A stretch of 7,885 nucleotides of DNA from Thermaerobacter marianensis (GTDB taxonomy: Bacteria > Bacillota > Sulfobacillia > DYIH01 > DYIG01). Location: contig DYIG01000011.1 of the NCBI GenBank assembly GCA_020723725.1, forward strand, positions 10,963 to 18,847. Reading direction: 5' to 3'. Shown here one piece after another: positions 6,901-7,885 of this stretch (position 1 is the stretch's first letter; each line of letters opens with the position of its first letter). The position numbers were made by a program, and so were the translations under genes. The notes under the pieces were generated by a model. It was not told where the DNA came from. It made no database searches and saw only the letters and a list, made by a program, of their open reading frames with translations.

Positions 6901-7028
6901 AAGTTCATCCTCGGGAAGAGCTCGACGGGGAGGCTAGTGAGTGCCCCCAGCCCGACCAGAAGGATGATCAGCATGACCATAATGGTCATGACCGGGCGAT
7001 TGACTACGAGTTTAGGCAGCCAGTTCAT
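3909..7028 (-). CDS. RND-family efflux transporter, HAE1 class (AcrB-like inner membrane pump)
   Basis: The product is a full-length 1039-residue proton-driven exporter of the inner membrane. Order of parts: TM1 (about 11-30) followed by the hallmark LPVELFPRMNFP (33-44); first porter/docking half (to about 330); TM2-TM6 block (about 338-490); TM7 (about 525-545) with a second VGAEFMP motif (545-551); second porter half (to about 855); and TM8-TM12 (about 858-1010). The proton-relay motif in TM4 is intact: G-R-L-V-D400-D401-A-I-V-V-L-E-N. In TM10 the AcrB lysine (K940) corresponds to S923 (G-I-A-V-S-N-A-I-V-L-V-D). The lack of lysine here is seen in some HAE1-type pumps outside the AcrB branch. 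Export of drugs, lipophilic compounds or self-made toxins is typical; the substrate is not readable. Its ATG overlaps the adaptor's stop (ATGA) and its end overlaps the TolC-like gene by 23 bases, so all belong to one operon. Confidence 0.96.
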   Translation of the reverse strand: MNWLPKLVVNRPVMTIMVMLIILLVGLGALTSLPVELFPRMNFPVAVAVVSFDGASPQEVEDLVVKPLEDSLSTANNVKKVSSESREDMGIVIVEFNWGTDMDMATLQMRERIDRIKGRFPDGAGSPLVMKFDPSARPVITLAVSGKGDSASIRKLAEDIIKPRLERLDGVSSVSVAGGDEREVRVEVDSQRLQAYNMSLDTVIQALRARNVNVSAGTLPQGKGEFLLRSNGQFRSVEEIRNLALTGPQGTVVFLKDIAEVKDTYKDKDSYTRMNRNTSVGMSVLKQTESNAVDISDKVHKEIEKLKPTLPPGTEIGIVMDQADFIKVSIRNVLDHTVQGGLLAMVVIFLFLRSIPSTLVIASAIPISLLGAFALMHFSGLTLNMLSLGGLALGVGRLVDDAIVVLENIFRHREAGESPRQAAINGSAEVLSAITGVTLTTVAVFFPITFTEGLTGELFGEMALSVTFALLASLFVAMTLIPLLSSLLLSRVGKNAKTERHETQGRSRMQETYYRALGWALGRRGTVVLISVGAFIGSLFLIPLVGAEFMPKMDRGEMQVTIKLPRGTQLEETNRLASQVEGIILKMPEVEAVFTRAGGSNQSLGPGVTGKDAAQIDVKLVKQKDRDRSLNEVMEDLRQRFAAIPGAKITVQASGGMSGGGSDSPITIHIKGEDIEQLDAISRRVAERVKAVPDTREVETSTGEALPELRFTLNQEKVASLGLSAAQVGQSLRSAMEGVVATRYHVGGDDIDIRVRLDQKSRANEAELLQTPVKTPMGLTLPLGELGHFEPTHGPVAIQRDGQVRVVAVTGDITGRSLREIMQDIQTKLSDIKLPPGYSIDFAGEQEQMRESFGSLGKAFIMALLLVYMILAAEFESLIQPLTIMTSVPLGLIGAILGLLFTGHHLNIASLIGVIMLSGIAVSNAIVLVDYIIALRNRGVERTQAIREAGAVRLRPVLMTALSTILALLPLALGVGEGSEFQAPMAVVVLFGLLVSTVLTLVVVPVIYSFFDDLSKRFSRKKGTPVERGSGPDASFNTV

Positions 7029-7885
7029 TGTTTTTCACCGGCCACGGGCGTTCCGTCCTGGAGGTAGTGCTGCCCCGAGACGATTACCTCATCCCCTTGC
7101 GACAAGCCCGAAGTTATCTCTACCCTCTCGCCGTCTGCGAGCCCTGTTGTTACCCCTTTTGCCTTGGCCAGTCCCTTCACGTGGATGAAGACCTGTTTCC
7201 GGCCGTTCTGCTCGAGCACCGCTTCTTGCGGGATAACTATGACATTATCACGCTTTTCGAGGGGGATCCTCGCGGACCCGAACATCCCCGGTTTGAGGGA
7301 GTCCTGGCCTTCCTTCATAAGAATTTTCACGGGGAAGGTCTTGAGTTGAGGGTCGACGGCTGGATTTACACTTTCGACCTCCGCCTGGAAGACACGACCC
7401 GGATAGGCGTCTATTGCGACTTCCGCTTTAAGGCCGGCTTGCACCCTGGCGGCCTGGTTCTCGGCCAGGTTACCTTCCATGTAGAGTTTGGAGGTGTCCA
7501 TGAGCACGAGCAGTGGTTGGCCCGGTGAGGCCATTTCCCCCGGGTCGGCCATACGGGCCGTTACGACACCGCTTATCGGGGCGGTGATGCTGGTGTTGGA
7601 TAGCTGTGAGCGTGCCAGGTCCAGGGCTACCCTTGTCTGGGTTAGCTGCAATTGCGCCTGTTCCCATTGCTGCTGGGAGATGGCCCCCTCTTCGAAAAGC
7701 ACTTTCATGCGGTCATGGTTGCTGTGCGCCGTGTCATAGGCCGCCTCAGCCTGCTCGACCTGATTGGCCAGGTCGGATGTCTCCAGGGTAACCAGGACCT
7801 GCCCCGCCTTGACGGCGTCACCGGTTTTTACGTATACGCCGTTAATCCTCCCGGCTGCTTTGCTGACGATGTTAACTTCCTGGTT
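7025..7885 (-). CDS. Periplasmic adaptor / membrane fusion protein of the RND pump, N-terminus cut off
   Basis: The frame is open from the right window edge (7885) to a stop at 7025-7027. 286 residues are visible and the N-terminal signal or anchor is missing. The ATG at 7708 lies inside the coiled-coil hairpin and is not the start. In order from the edge: first half of the biotinyl-lipoyl domain (A-G-R-I-N-G-V-Y-V-K-T-G-D-A-V-K-A-G-Q-V, residues 11-30); alpha-helical hairpin (about 37-97); second lipoyl half (ITAPISGVVTARMADPGEMA, 100-119); beta-barrel domain (about 130-210, with the A-Y-P-G-R-V-F loop and LKPGMFGSARI); and membrane-proximal domain (about 214-286, with V-I-P-Q-E-A-V and G-L-S-Q-G-D-E-V-I-V-S-G). 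This is the standard AcrA/HlyD-like RND adaptor order. It bridges pump and TolC-like duct. Its last codons overlap the pump start by 4 bases, consistent with coupled translation. The promoter and any TetR operator should lie upstream, off the right side. Confidence 0.95.
   Translation of the reverse strand, partial: NQEVNIVSKAAGRINGVYVKTGDAVKAGQVLVTLETSDLANQVEQAEAAYDTAHSNHDRMKVLFEEGAISQQQWEQAQLQLTQTRVALDLARSQLSNTSITAPISGVVTARMADPGEMASPGQPLLVLMDTSKLYMEGNLAENQAARVQAGLKAEVAIDAYPGRVFQAEVESVNPAVDPQLKTFPVKILMKEGQDSLKPGMFGSARIPLEKRDNVIVIPQEAVLEQNGRKQVFIHVKGLAKAKGVTTGLADGERVEITSGLSQGDEVIVSGQHYLQDGTPVAGEKQ

Noticed and set aside
5898..7188. Several long plus-strand open frames opposite the RND pump
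   Set aside because: All lie antisense to a pump with clear motifs along its whole length and lack domain features of their own.
7025..7708. Adaptor protein starting at the ATG at 7708
   Set aside because: The frame continues open to the window edge and encodes the first half of the lipoyl domain, so this ATG is internal.

Overview
The window suggests an anaerobic, moderately GC-rich bacterium, most likely a Firmicute of the Peptococcaceae/Desulfotomaculum-Moorella kind. This rests on strong purine-rich ribosome binding sites, a GTG start, an AsrC-like siroheme/ferredoxin protein paired with a TusA-type sulfur carrier, and the flavour of the proteins. It is an inference from protein style, not a database match.

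Layout. Positions 3-299 (+) hold the 3' end of a gene whose product resembles the C-terminal part of a histidine-kinase-type ATPase with a degenerate glycine-rich ATP lid. A 160-base gap with an inverted repeat and a candidate extended -10 promoter follows. A tight two-gene sulfur unit (+) comes next: an AsrC-like sulfite/nitrite reductase protein with two [4Fe-4S] ferredoxin motifs (461-1501), then a TusA-family protein 10 bases downstream (1512-1763). The unit ends in a clear intrinsic terminator (1823-1860). Positions 1764-2159 contain short tandem repeats, the terminator(s) and about 300 bases without a convincing gene.

The rest, 2160-7885, is on the minus strand and reads from right to left as one compact efflux operon: periplasmic-adaptor/membrane fusion protein (cut by the window end), RND pump of the HAE1 class (1039 aa), a short TolC-like protein, and a TetR regulator. 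Every junction overlaps (4, 23 and 4 bases), which points to one transcript and coupled translation. The pump, adaptor and TolC-like protein would form the export machine, and TetR would be its likely ligand-responsive repressor. The operon promoter and any operator lie beyond the right edge. The sulfur unit and the efflux operon converge on the 1764-2159 gap.

The most unusual points are these. The AsrC-like protein has a rearranged siroheme-cluster cysteine pattern (C-x2-C where the family has C-x5-C) and no AsrA/AsrB partner in view. The TolC-like protein appears to lack room for the beta-barrel strands. No definite new system is visible, but the reductase/TusA pair is the best candidate for an unassigned sulfur function.
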